Assembly (NCBI GenBank): GCA_018266295.1
Contig: JAFEAQ010000014.1
Coordinates: forward strand, 1-64,000
DNA length: 64,000 bases
DNA from: Bdellovibrionales bacterium
GTDB lineage: Bacteria; Bdellovibrionota; Bdellovibrionia; Bdellovibrionales; Bdellovibrionaceae
Direction: 5' to 3'
The stretch's first letter is position 1; the number at the start of each line of letters is the position of its first letter. The translations under genes were made by a program, and so were the position numbers. The notes beneath the pieces are model-generated. The model was not told where the DNA came from. It made no database searches and saw nothing but the letters and a program-made list of their open reading frames with translations. This document shows positions 33,629 through 42,296 of the stretch, piece after piece.

Positions 33629-33793
33629 ATGGAACGTGTGTAGTTGAAAGCGTTCCACCTTACAAGCTCAATAAGGGCGTTTCATGAATGATTCTCGTAG
33701 GAGAATTTTCCAAAGTTCCGCGTTTAACCACAGGACGTTTGAAAAATGTCTGAAAAAATGCTCTTATGTCCCCTCAAATTACGAGGGATTCCG

Positions 33794-35389
33794 ATGGCTT
33801 CCATTGCTGACCATATCGAAAACGCGTTTGACCTTAGTTATACCGACTATCCAAAGTTTCCGGCAACGGAGATCAAAACCATCGGCATCTTGGGTGGCGG
33901 CACCGCAGGTTACTTGGCGGCTTTAGCTCTGACAAAGTTGCATCCTCAGATCAAAACTTCGGTGATCGAATCCAGCAAAATCCCGGTGATCGGCGTTGGC
34001 GAATCCACAACCACGGAGATCGTCCCCTTTTTGCATCGCACATTGGGAATTGATCCCATGGCTTTCTTCCGCGAGGTCGAACCGACTCTCAAGCTTGGGA
34101 TCAAGTTTGATTGGGGTGCTCCAGGAGATTATCACTTTAATTTTAATTTCTTTGCCGGTCACCATCAGGAATCCTATTACTACGAAGACTCCATCAATAA
34201 CGCCAACTGGGCGTCAGTGCTGATGGACCATAATAAAATCCCCGTTTTGCGCGACAAAGACGGTTCTTTGGTTTCTTTATTGCAAAGTATTCCTTTTTCT
34301 TACCACATCGATAATAAAAATCTGATTCGCTTTTTAAATAAAACTCTGAGGCAGCGCCAGATTCCAATCATCGATGCCGAAGTGGTCAAGGTGAACCAGG
34401 ATGAAAACGAATTCGTCTCTTCACTTGAGACCGATGATGGTCAAAAACTTTCTTTTGATCTCTATATCGATTGCTCGGGCTTCCGCTCACGGGTTCTTGG
34501 TCAGGCCCTTAAGACTGAATTTCTACCTTTCAACTCTACTCTGATCAATAACCGCGCGTTGACTTTTGATACTCCTAATAATGATGTGATCGGGCCCTTC
34601 ACTCGCTGCTCGACGATGAACAACGGCTGGTGCTGGACGATTCCGATGCGCCAAGAAAACCATCATGGTTACGTGCATTCGAATTTGTATTGTGATGAAG
34701 AAACCGCGTTGAAAGAAGTGCGCGCGAAGTTTGGTCCGATTGAAAAATACAAAATGGTGGAGTTCCGTTCTGGCCGCCACAAGCAAGCTTGGAATAAAAA
34801 CGTCTTTGGGCTGGGCAATGCTTACGGCTTTGTCGAGCCTCTTGAGTCCACGGCGATTCAAACGGCGGTTCATAGCATTATGACTTTATGCCGTCTTATG
34901 CCGAACAATCACCAAGACCGTGCCTCGATTGCGGCCCTCAACCAGGAAATTGCAGTGACGTGGGACACCTTCCGCTGGTTCCTTGGTATTCACTACAAAT
35001 ACAACAAGCAGCTCGACACTCCTTACTGGCAATGGTGTCGCGAAAACACCAACATCGGTGATGCGCAGCTGATCGTAGATCTCTTCCATCAACGTCCGCC
35101 ACTCTCCTCGAGCAATCTGGGGACGAACTCTCCGTTCACGGCTTTAGAAGCCATGGTCTTTAACAGCAATAGCTACGACACGCTTTTGTACGGCCAAAAA
35201 GTGGCAAAGCCCGTAAAGCCAAAGATGTCCAAAGAAGAATACCTGAGCCGCACGTACTCATATCAAGAACTGACAAAGAGCGCTTTGACTCTGCACGAGC
35301 TCTTTAAACAAGATTATCTCTTCACCGAAGGTTTATTGGAGCAACTTTTTGATGATCCCGATACATGGATCGTCGAGACTGAGGCCTAA
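33794..35389 (+). CDS. Flavin-dependent halogenase (tryptophan halogenase family)
   Basis: Predicted FADH2-dependent halogenase. GILGGGTAGYLAALAL near residue 31 is the FAD loop, VIGVGESTT follows, and GWCWTIPM near residue 279 is the WxWxIP motif diagnostic of flavin halogenases. The Lys in PTLKLGIKFDW is a candidate for the catalytic lysine. FGLGNAYGFVEPLESTAIQ is also typical. Start MASIADH at 33794 has GAGGG upstream; 33746 is an alternative. No NRPS, PKS or flavin reductase is nearby, so substrate and product are unknown. Confidence 0.85.
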   Translation: MASIADHIENAFDLSYTDYPKFPATEIKTIGILGGGTAGYLAALALTKLHPQIKTSVIESSKIPVIGVGESTTTEIVPFLHRTLGIDPMAFFREVEPTLKLGIKFDWGAPGDYHFNFNFFAGHHQESYYYEDSINNANWASVLMDHNKIPVLRDKDGSLVSLLQSIPFSYHIDNKNLIRFLNKTLRQRQIPIIDAEVVKVNQDENEFVSSLETDDGQKLSFDLYIDCSGFRSRVLGQALKTEFLPFNSTLINNRALTFDTPNNDVIGPFTRCSTMNNGWCWTIPMRQENHHGYVHSNLYCDEETALKEVRAKFGPIEKYKMVEFRSGRHKQAWNKNVFGLGNAYGFVEPLESTAIQTAVHSIMTLCRLMPNNHQDRASIAALNQEIAVTWDTFRWFLGIHYKYNKQLDTPYWQWCRENTNIGDAQLIVDLFHQRPPLSSSNLGTNSPFTALEAMVFNSNSYDTLLYGQKVAKPVKPKMSKEEYLSRTYSYQELTKSALTLHELFKQDYLFTEGLLEQLFDDPDTWIVETEA

Positions 35390-35473
35390 ATCACAAGGGC
35401 CAGGTTTTGATGTTTCACGTGACAAACCCGGCAAGAGATAACAAGCTATATTTAATCGAATATGTGAACTGGG

Positions 35474-35504
35474 TTTTGTTCGATTTCATCGAGCAAAAGT
35501 TTTT
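35474..35504 (+). terminator. Hairpin with T-run after the halogenase
   Basis: TTTTGTTCGAT pairs with ATCGAGCAAAA (11 bp with one G-U on RNA) around TTC, followed by GTTTTTC. It is 85 bp past the stop, and its position suggests a terminator. Confidence 0.5.
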
Positions 35505-35505
35505 C

Positions 35506-35525
35506 AAATGGTAGGGTCGCCATTT
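35506..35525 (+). promoter_or_regulatory. Hairpin with TAGGGTCG loop, copy 1
   Basis: AAATGG-TAGGGTCG-CCATTT: 6-bp stem around an octanucleotide loop, upstream of the SodC-like gene. A second hairpin with a different stem but the identical loop lies at 36119-36138 before dapB. Confidence 0.45.
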
Positions 35526-35608
35526 TCAATGGAAGCCCTATGTCCGATACTATAAATGATCGTCCTGTTTTCACTCAAGTCATTCAAAAAATAAGAAAGG
35601 CCGGTAAA

Positions 35609-36061
35609 ATGAAAATAAACTTCGCCGTTGTCATTCCATTTTTTTTATTTTTAAGTTCGCAAACCCTTGCTCAAGCGACTGACGAAACTCAGACTCAAAA
35701 ACAAAAAGACTATCACTTCACAATCAAGAGTGCCGCCAAAAAAGAGCCTGCCACCGCGGTTTTGAAGCTCACCGAGAAAAAAGACTTTGTTTATCTTTAC
35801 TTTGAAGGCTCCGCACTTCAGAGTGGCAAATACAAACTGCTCAAAGCAGAGAGCTGCGCAGCTTTAAAAAAACAGCTTCGCGCCAAAAAGCCACTGGAAG
35901 AATCAGATGAACTCTATTCATTTGAAACAAAGTACGGCAATATTTCTGGCGAACGAAATCTGCCTGCTAAAAATTTTCAAGAAATGGGCATCGGCCACAT
36001 AGGCATTGCGATCGTCAAAATTGAAAATAAAAATAATATTATTATCTCATGTGTTAATTAG
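35609..36061 (+). CDS. Exported SodC-fold-like protein lacking metal ligands
   Basis: Start MKINFAVVIPFFLFLSSQTLAQ (35609) gives a clean signal peptide; the frame extends to 35540 without reason. The mature part of about 125 residues follows the layout of periplasmic Cu/Zn superoxide dismutase: a beta strand pair, then SGKYKLLKAESC where SodC has PGxHGFHIHExGxC, KYGNISGERN where SodC has GNI, and the end IISCVN where SodC has ACGVI. The two disulfide Cys are retained but the metal-binding His are not. It is probably not a dismutase; the fold assignment itself is tentative. Confidence 0.5.
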   Translation: MKINFAVVIPFFLFLSSQTLAQATDETQTQKQKDYHFTIKSAAKKEPATAVLKLTEKKDFVYLYFEGSALQSGKYKLLKAESCAALKKQLRAKKPLEESDELYSFETKYGNISGERNLPAKNFQEMGIGHIGIAIVKIENKNNIIISCVN

Positions 36062-36118
36062 CACTTAAGATCTATTTGAACAAAAATTTAAGGGTGTGGG
36101 ATTTTTCTCATAGTTTTT

Positions 36119-36138
36119 GGAAAGTAGGGTCGCTTTCC
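36119..36138 (+). promoter_or_regulatory. Hairpin with TAGGGTCG loop, copy 2
   Basis: GGAAAG-TAGGGTCG-CTTTCC: 6-bp stem, 24 bp before the dapB ATG. Same loop as copy 1 with an unrelated stem, which argues that the loop and pairing matter rather than chance. Confidence 0.45.
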
Positions 36139-36162
36139 CAGGAGACACTCTGAGGAGAAGCT

Positions 36163-36933
36163 ATGCCTATAAAAGTTGGTCTGTTTGGCTTTGGCAGAAC
36201 CGGTGCCATTGTTGCAAAAGAAATCACCATGGATCCGGGCCTCTCGCTGGAGTGGGTTTGCCGAAAATCTCCGCCACAAGACTCCCCTTATGCCAGCCAA
36301 GTTCTAGGCTATGCTGACAACTTCGCCCCGTTTGTTTCGGTGGATGCGCTGAACGAAAATTTCTTAAAATCTCACCCCGTAGACCTCATCATTGATTTTT
36401 CTTCCTCTGCAAATGCAAAATCCTATGACAAAATCGCTCGTCTCGGAATCAAATTAGTCAGCGCTATTTCTAATTACAAAGAAGAAGAATTCGCTTTGGT
36501 GAAAGAAGCCAGCCAGAAAACTTCGGTGCTTTACTCTCCGAATATCACTCTGGGCATAAACTGGCTAATCATGGCGTCGAAGATGCTTAGAAAGATCATT
36601 CCGCACGCCGATGTTGAAGTCGTCGAAGAACACTTCCGCGCCAAAAAAGACATTTCCGGTACGGCCTTGAAACTGGCCAGACAATTGGAGCTTGATCCGA
36701 AAGAACACGTCAATTCCATTCGTGTCGGCGGCATCGTCGGTAAGCACGAAGTTATTTTCGGCTTACCACACCAAACAATTCGCCTGGTCCATGAAAGCGT
36801 CAATCGTGCGGCTTTTGGAACCGGGGCGATTTTTGCCGCCAAATGGTTAAAGAATCAAACCCACGGTTTTTACACTATGGAGAATGTTTTAAAGGAAACT
36901 TTCTACAATAAAATGCACGAGGTCACTTATTAA
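36163..36933 (+). CDS. dapB: 4-Hydroxy-tetrahydrodipicolinate reductase-like
   Basis: DapB reduces the DapA product in the lysine/meso-DAP pathway using NAD(P)H. VGLFGFGRTGAIVAKEI is the cofactor loop. SPNITLGINWL corresponds to the SxNxSxGVN motif and EEHFRAKKDISGTALKLA to the catalytic ExHHxxKxDxPSGTA, with the proton-donor His and Lys kept but the second His changed to Phe and Pro lost. FGTGAIFAAKWL ends the fold. Length 256 is close to normal. The changes make it a divergent DapB; a related reductase is possible. Confidence 0.78.
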   Translation: MPIKVGLFGFGRTGAIVAKEITMDPGLSLEWVCRKSPPQDSPYASQVLGYADNFAPFVSVDALNENFLKSHPVDLIIDFSSSANAKSYDKIARLGIKLVSAISNYKEEEFALVKEASQKTSVLYSPNITLGINWLIMASKMLRKIIPHADVEVVEEHFRAKKDISGTALKLARQLELDPKEHVNSIRVGGIVGKHEVIFGLPHQTIRLVHESVNRAAFGTGAIFAAKWLKNQTHGFYTMENVLKETFYNKMHEVTY

Positions 36934-39710
36934 GGTTTGTATTTCCAGAGGTCATACAGCCAACCCTTGGTGTTATTAGCGTCGTAACCCTTGCCACCAT
37001 AAAGCCACAAGTTATTGGAGCTATCCATCCACGACATTTGATACCAGCGGGTGCCCGGCGTGTTGCTGGCACTAAAGCTTCCTTGCGAACTCGCCGTGCC
37101 GAATTGCTCTGCAAGGTTGCTTCCGGTCACCCAAGTCCATTGACCGTTGCTTGGATCAAACTTCCAAAGGTCATTCAGCACATTGATGTTTCCACCAGTG
37201 CTGTCCCATCCCCAGCCGCCAAAGAGCCAAATCTTACCACTGCTGTCGATCCCTCCACGCACGGACCAACGGCAGCCCGGCAAATTACTTGTACTGCCAG
37301 TCCCTTTCGTGCCATAGGTTCCACTCACTCCACTAAACTTCGAACCAGAAACCCAGGTCCAGTTCGTGCCGTCGAACTTCCAAAGATCACAGAGGAAGTC
37401 ATCAACGTTATTGGCATCAACTCCGCCGCCGCCAAAAATCCAAATATTTCCCGCACTGTCGACCCCACCAAAGGACTCTTCACGTCCGCCGGGAACATTC
37501 GAACCCGCAGCAACACCTTTCGTCCCATAGGTCGGACCAGATGTCGCAATGGTCTTCCCCCCGGAAACCCAGGTCCACTGAGTCCCGTTAAATTTCCAGA
37601 GGTCATTTAAGTGACCATAGTTCGGTGTGGACGCGGAATCATACCCCGCTCCGCCAAACAGCCATAAATTTCCCGAAGCATCTTTCCAGTAACTCATACT
37701 ATTGCGCGCCCCTGGAGTGTTCGATGCCGCGGCGGTTCCTTTGGTACCGTATGTTCCTTTTGACAAATAAGTTTTTGAACCAGTCACCCACGTCCACTGA
37801 CTGTTGGTGGGATTAAATTTCCACATGTCATTCAATTCGCCCCAATTGTTTGCAGAGTCATTCCCATAGCCGCCAAAAATCCAAATCATGCCTGAGGCAT
37901 CCATCCACGCCGCCGCCAGCCCGCGCCCGCCGGGGGAGTACGCAGTTCCCGCAACCCCTTTTGAGCCAAAAACTCCCTGCCACGAAGGATAGCCATCACC
38001 AAAAAGCATGGTCCATTTTCCATTCGCTGGTTCGTATTTCCAAATATCATTAAAAGGTCCCGACCCACCTTGAGGACTCACCCCGTAACCACCAAAGAGG
38101 TAAAGGTTTCCTGAAGCATCTTGAAAAGTCGAAGCTCCATAACGAGCCCCCGGAAGATTGGTGGTACTGCCAACACCTAAGGTTCCGGGAACAATATTCG
38201 ACGTGGAGTCCTTAGGCCCCGAAACCCAAGTCCATTGCAAGTTACTAGGATCAAAACTCCAAAGGTCTGAAAGATAACCTTGATTGTCGGAGTTTTTATC
38301 CATCCAACCCCAGCCACCAAAAAAGAAAAATTTGCCAGTCACCGGCTGAACCCACATCATTGGAAAAACCCGCGTGCTCGGAAGATTGCTGGTACTACCG
38401 ACGCCCTGAGTGCCATAAGTTCCGGACATGGGATCATATGTTTCTAGAGACTGCGAGCCAGAAATCCAAGCCCATTGCCCGGTGGAAGGATTAAACTTCC
38501 AGAGATCATTGCTCGCCCCGGAGTTTCCACCAGTGTCGAAAGAAAGACCCGAGAACAGCCATAAGTTTCCGGCGGCATCCGTTTTACCGACGGCGGATTT
38601 TTTTGCCCCCGGCGTATTCGCAGCAGCGGCAGTGCCTTTCGTTCCAAACGTCGGCACCCCGGACACCGAGCTACTCCCTGCAACCCAAGTCCACTTCCCC
38701 GAGGAGATTTCGTACTTCCACATGTCGTTAAGAAAACCGCTGGTGCCACTAGCGTCGGTCCCCTCGCCTCCAAAAACCCAGAGGTTACCGATCTTATCAG
38801 CCCAAGTGACGTACTCTATCCGCGGCCCCGGATTGTTGCTGGTACTCCCAGTCCCTTTCGTACCATAGGCCGCTGGCATATCCGCCTGCTGGTAACCGCT
38901 CATCCAAGTCCACTGACCTGTCGTGATGTCGTATTTCCAAAGATCCGAGAGATTGCCGAAACCACCGACGCAGTCCAGACCGACGCCGCCAAAGAGCCAA
39001 AGATTGCCGGAGGCATCGACCATGCCATTGTCACCTTGATTCGCGCGCCCCCCGGGCACATTGCCAGCGGCGGCAACTCCTTGCGTGCCGCAAGTGCCGC
39101 CTTGCCCGTACCACTTGTCACCGCTCATCCACGTCCACTCAAGTGTTGTCGGGTTAAAACGCCATAGATCATTCAAACTTCCGTAACCATGACCAAGCTC
39201 ATCGCCGCCCCAACCACCAAAGAGCCAAAGATTGCCCGAGTTATCAACCCAGCTGACCGAACCCACGCGCGAACCTGGAAAGTTCGCCGTACTTGGAACA
39301 CCTTTGGTTCCGTAATTACCACCTTGCTCAACATACGGATAACCGGCCACGAAGGTCCACTTGCCGGTCGAAGGTTCATATTTCCAAAGGTCACTGTTAT
39401 GACCGGTATTTCCGAACCATGGGTCTCCGTCATCATAACCGTCACCGCCGAAGAGCCAAAAATTTCCGGAGTTATCAACCCACGTGACAGAGTCGGTCCG
39501 CGCGCCAGGCCCCGCATTGGTGCTCGCAACTCCCAGACTCCCGTGGCTAAATTGATCGTTGGTTTTGGAACCGCCAACCCAAGCCCATCCATTCGTGGCG
39601 CTTTGCTGTGCTTTCCAAAAGGCAAAAGGAATCACTTGTCCCATAACGGGATGCTGCCCAACTATAAGCAAACAAATACTGATTGTTAGCCATAATTTAG
39701 TGATTCTCAT
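36930..39710 (-). CDS. Secreted Kelch-type protein with 12 repeats
   Basis: 926 residues with a signal peptide ending HPVMGQ and then the motif VIPFAFWK, shared with the Gly-rich protein at 43717-46089. The rest is 12 repeats of about 73 residues with pattern WTWVSGS, GTYGTKGTAA, SNTPGAR, DASGNLWLFGG, GYD and LNDLWKF. These are Kelch/galactose-oxidase-like units, so one or two beta-propellers are likely. No catalytic residues are apparent. Probably surface exposed and binding carbohydrate or protein. Overlaps dapB by 4 bp, convergent. The repeats are similar at DNA level and may recombine. Confidence 0.82.
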   Translation of the reverse strand: MRITKLWLTISICLLIVGQHPVMGQVIPFAFWKAQQSATNGWAWVGGSKTNDQFSHGSLGVASTNAGPGARTDSVTWVDNSGNFWLFGGDGYDDGDPWFGNTGHNSDLWKYEPSTGKWTFVAGYPYVEQGGNYGTKGVPSTANFPGSRVGSVSWVDNSGNLWLFGGWGGDELGHGYGSLNDLWRFNPTTLEWTWMSGDKWYGQGGTCGTQGVAAAGNVPGGRANQGDNGMVDASGNLWLFGGVGLDCVGGFGNLSDLWKYDITTGQWTWMSGYQQADMPAAYGTKGTGSTSNNPGPRIEYVTWADKIGNLWVFGGEGTDASGTSGFLNDMWKYEISSGKWTWVAGSSSVSGVPTFGTKGTAAAANTPGAKKSAVGKTDAAGNLWLFSGLSFDTGGNSGASNDLWKFNPSTGQWAWISGSQSLETYDPMSGTYGTQGVGSTSNLPSTRVFPMMWVQPVTGKFFFFGGWGWMDKNSDNQGYLSDLWSFDPSNLQWTWVSGPKDSTSNIVPGTLGVGSTTNLPGARYGASTFQDASGNLYLFGGYGVSPQGGSGPFNDIWKYEPANGKWTMLFGDGYPSWQGVFGSKGVAGTAYSPGGRGLAAAWMDASGMIWIFGGYGNDSANNWGELNDMWKFNPTNSQWTWVTGSKTYLSKGTYGTKGTAAASNTPGARNSMSYWKDASGNLWLFGGAGYDSASTPNYGHLNDLWKFNGTQWTWVSGGKTIATSGPTYGTKGVAAGSNVPGGREESFGGVDSAGNIWIFGGGGVDANNVDDFLCDLWKFDGTNWTWVSGSKFSGVSGTYGTKGTGSTSNLPGCRWSVRGGIDSSGKIWLFGGWGWDSTGGNINVLNDLWKFDPSNGQWTWVTGSNLAEQFGTASSQGSFSASNTPGTRWYQMSWMDSSNNLWLYGGKGYDANNTKGWLYDLWKYKP

Positions 39711-39892
39711 TCCTTATTTATCGGCATATCTGTTCCCTAAAAGGAGCAAAATACGTTTTTTGTTAATTTTTTCTTTAAGGCGCGGCCGCCCCGAGACAAC
39801 TGAAACGCCCATGAGTGTCCATCAGTACACGCTCTCCGTCGACTGATGTTTGTTTCATATAGTTTCTCAGAAAACGAACCGAAGGATTATCT

Positions 39893-40144
39893 ATGCAGAC
39901 CTTCAAACGGCGTCTCATTCAGGCTAGCAGTGTGATTTTGGCTGTGGCAGCGGCTATTGCTGGATTTTACGCGTATCAAAATTACACACGCAAAACGCAA
40001 AACGAAGAAATGCTTCGCAACTACAAACATCGCGAAGAACAGCAGCACAAGTTTAACGAAGTGATGAGAGCTCACCGCGAGCGAGCTCTCATTAGAAAAC
40101 CGAAGTCACCAACTCACCCCTCTAAGGCGCCTGAGTCACCTTAG
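39893..40144 (+). CDS. Small membrane-anchored protein
   Basis: 83 residues: one N-terminal membrane segment (IQASSVILAVAAAIAGFYAY), then a highly charged helix (KTQNEEMLRNYKHREEQQHK) and a Pro/Lys-rich end. GAAGGATT precedes the ATG. No family recognised. Overlaps the next, convergent small gene by 23 bp. Upstream, CATCAGT and ACTGATG form an inverted repeat at 39820-39848. Confidence 0.55.
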   Translation: MQTFKRRLIQASSVILAVAAAIAGFYAYQNYTRKTQNEEMLRNYKHREEQQHKFNEVMRAHRERALIRKPKSPTHPSKAPESP

Positions 40145-40304
40145 ACCCCGGCATTTTTTTAGGAGCTTTATCATCTTCTGTAAAGCGTCCAGTTTCTGAG
40201 GAGTGTTGAGCCACGCGATTTTTCTGATGTTGCTCTTTTAAGTCCCCATCGTACTTTTTACTTGTCTGACTAAAGCCTTTGTTTTTGTTGTGACCACGAG
40301 ACAT
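40122..40304 (-). CDS. Small hydrophilic Lys/Gln-rich protein
   Basis: 60 residues with no hydrophobic segment, rich in Lys, Gln, Ser and Asp (MSRGHNKNKGFSQTSKKYDG). Probably disordered and cytoplasmic. An excellent AAGGAGG lies before the ATG, supporting a real gene despite its size. It follows the His/Tyr-rich lipoprotein gene by 13 bp on the same strand, so the two are likely one operon. No function can be assigned. Confidence 0.5.
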   Translation of the reverse strand: MSRGHNKNKGFSQTSKKYDGDLKEQHQKNRVAQHSSETGRFTEDDKAPKKMPGSKVTQAP

Positions 40305-40317
40305 AGAGTCCTCCTTG

Positions 40318-40965
40318 TTAGTAACACATGCTTGCGCCCGTCGCAGGACTGCAGCCGTTCCAACTGCTTTGCTGACAGAAAGAGTTTTGCGGAGTAGACC
40401 ATTCGCCGTCTTTCATGCAACTTTTCCAATAACTGCTATTCACGTTGGAAGCTTGAGCTGCAAAATCTTTATTGATACTAACTAACAAGTCGCGAGCTTG
40501 TGCTTCTGACATATCTAGTTTTGCAGCCATTTGCCGAATCCCTTCGACTGAAGGCAAATCATGTTTCGCAATAGCTTTTAAGTCTGATTTACCAAGACCG
40601 ATAGATTTAAATGAGGACATACCTTGTGCTGGCAGACCGGCAAAAGCCTTCTGAATTTTTTTAGCAACATCAAGACTGACACCGTGTTTGTCGGCAAATT
40701 TTTGTGCATCCGAGTTCGCAGCTGTTGCCTCTAAGTCAACACTCCAATAGCCATAGCCATATCTGTCTCCATAGTAACCGCCATTGTAGTAGCCATCATC
40801 ATAGTATCCACCGTGATAGTGACGATGATGGTGATGGCGATCATAGTAACGGCCAATACCGATACCTACTCCCACCCCGATAGCGCCGGCGACAACCTCC
40901 CCGGTACGGCAGCTGACTAAAACTTGAGAGCCCAGAATTAATGCAAGAACAATTAATTTTTTCAT
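40318..40965 (-). CDS. His/Gly/Tyr-rich lipoprotein
   Basis: Start MKKLIVLALILGSQVLVSC at 40965 (GGAGGG upstream) gives a lipoprotein signal with lipobox LVSC at Cys19; the longer frame is excluded. A glycine-zipper-like GAIGVGVGIGIG follows, then a short His/Tyr/Gly tract (YYDRHHHHRHYHGGYYDD) that could bind metal, then a helical domain and a C-terminal region with four Cys (SCMKDG, FCQQSSWNGC, MCY). No family recognised. Outer-membrane location likely. Confidence 0.65.
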   Translation of the reverse strand: MKKLIVLALILGSQVLVSCRTGEVVAGAIGVGVGIGIGRYYDRHHHHRHYHGGYYDDGYYNGGYYGDRYGYGYWSVDLEATAANSDAQKFADKHGVSLDVAKKIQKAFAGLPAQGMSSFKSIGLGKSDLKAIAKHDLPSVEGIRQMAAKLDMSEAQARDLLVSINKDFAAQASNVNSSYWKSCMKDGEWSTPQNSFCQQSSWNGCSPATGASMCY

Positions 40966-41102
40966 TTCAAATCCCTCCTTGAGAGTCACGGGTTCCTTTG
41001 GGAAAACCTTAGCACTTTCCGGGAGCACGACCGAATGGTCTTATATTCCACGAGCTTGGCCTAAACACGCGAAAAAATCTCTGCCGAGCGGCAAAGTGGC
41101 CT

Positions 41103-41831
41103 TTATTTCAAGTAGTTTTTGAAAAGCGGAGTATAGATATCGCTGCGCGGATCGATACGGATTTCTGCTTCCGCGGATGCTTCAGAGAATTGAATTTGTG
41201 AGCTTGTTAAAACTGCAAGCGGAGTTCTTTCGCGGGCTTCGCCCATACAGAGAACTGCCGCCGCCGCCAGCGAGTCCGCGACATCCACGTGGGTGAACTT
41301 CAGCGGTTTGCCAAAGATATCTTTCTCTCCGACAAGGGACACAACACCTTTAAATCCCCAGTGTGCGAGCGAAAATCCGGTGACCCCTTTGCGAAGCGGC
41401 ATCGAGTGGGAATCCGTCAGAAGAATGCCGAAATCTTTAAGGCGAAATTTGTTTTTAAAATGGCGGCCGATGGACTCAGCACTGACAAAGGGCTTTTCCG
41501 GATACAGAATATATCCACCCGACTCGCTATTGGATTCATCAATCCCAGAAGATGGAATCAAAACTCCGTGCTTAATGGTGAGCTCCGTCCCGAAACCACC
41601 TTCACATAAATAGTGATCGGCCTCTTTCTGAATCAGAGCCTTTTTCGCAATACTTTCTTTCGCAACGATTCGCCCTTCGGCGAGTGAGATGATTTTCGAA
41701 GTGATCGCAAGCACTGTTCCTTCAAGTGATTCCCCTGCAAGACTCTTTTCAAGAAACTCGAAAAGATTTTCCCCGGGATGATAAACGCCGGTGCTTAAAG
41801 CGAAGGTGCGAAGTTCTGATTTACGAGTCAT
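41103..41831 (-). CDS. CofE-like (coenzyme F420-0:L-glutamate ligase) family protein
   Basis: The 242-residue protein matches CofE in several stretches: VLAITSKIISLAEGR, SSGIDESNSESGGYILYPEK, LTDSHSMPLRKGVTGFSLAH and FTHVDVADSLAAAAVLCMGE. CofE adds glutamate to coenzyme F420 using GTP. No other F420 gene is in the window and Bdellovibrio is not known for F420, so a related amide ligase activity on another substrate is possible. GGAGAA precedes the ATG. Probably cotranscribed with the small gene upstream at 41860. Confidence 0.7.
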   Translation of the reverse strand: MTRKSELRTFALSTGVYHPGENLFEFLEKSLAGESLEGTVLAITSKIISLAEGRIVAKESIAKKALIQKEADHYLCEGGFGTELTIKHGVLIPSSGIDESNSESGGYILYPEKPFVSAESIGRHFKNKFRLKDFGILLTDSHSMPLRKGVTGFSLAHWGFKGVVSLVGEKDIFGKPLKFTHVDVADSLAAAAVLCMGEARERTPLAVLTSSQIQFSEASAEAEIRIDPRSDIYTPLFKNYLK

Positions 41832-41859
41832 TTCTCCATTCTAGTGGAATTCACGGGAG

Positions 41860-42126
41860 CTATTCAAGCTCCCAGAGCCAGTGAGCCAAGAGATTTTCAA
41901 ATTCGCTCAGATTTGCGCCACCCTTGAGCCAAATTCTTTTGGGGGCATTGCTTTGAAACTCTCCAGGGATAAAATCAACGAACGTCCCTTCGCGCACCAC
42001 TTGGCTTGTCACCGAAACAACATTATCCCAGCCTGTGCCGCGCAACCAGGCTCTTAATTCACTGAGGAGTTTATCTCCAACGAGGGGGTTGCTGTTTGAA
42101 ACACGGATGATACCGACTTTTGCCAT
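41860..42126 (-). CDS. Small conserved-looking protein, unknown
   Basis: 88 residues from MAKVGIIRVSNSNPLVG at 42126 (an extra six codons upstream are possible). Mixed alpha/beta with a Trp-rich end (LLAHWLWELE). No family recognised. It is 28 bp upstream of the CofE-like gene on the same strand and may act with it. Confidence 0.5.
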   Translation of the reverse strand: MAKVGIIRVSNSNPLVGDKLLSELRAWLRGTGWDNVVSVTSQVVREGTFVDFIPGEFQSNAPKRIWLKGGANLSEFENLLAHWLWELE

Positions 42127-42269
42127 GACTTTAAACCTCTTCACCTAAGTTTCAATCAGTGTAAAAAGAAAACACACCCAAGTGGTTGCTGGCTTGTCAG
42201 GAATTGTAACAAATTGTAATCGAGCTAAAACACCCGGGATTCCAAGAGGTTGACATTCCCCTTGGCGGC

Positions 42270-42290
42270 CCTCATTCTCATTTAATGAGG
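42270..42290 (+). promoter_or_regulatory. Hairpin occluding the thioesterase Shine-Dalgarno
   Basis: CCTCATT pairs perfectly with AATGAGG around CTCATTT. The right arm contains GAGG, the ribosome site of the gene starting at 42297. A TTGACA at 42250-42255 could be the -35 element of the promoter, with a weak -10. Confidence 0.45.
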
Positions 42291-42296
42291 ACCTGA

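Noticed and set aside
37038-37610. 190-residue plus-strand frame inside the Kelch-type gene
   Set aside because: Antisense to regularly repeated blades; it is open only because of repeated codon bias.
39820-39848. CATCAGT/ACTGATG repeat as the same operator as GTTCAGT/ACTGAAC at 6660
   Set aside because: Only the TCAGT/ACTGA core matches and the spacing differs (15 against 14), too little to claim a shared site.
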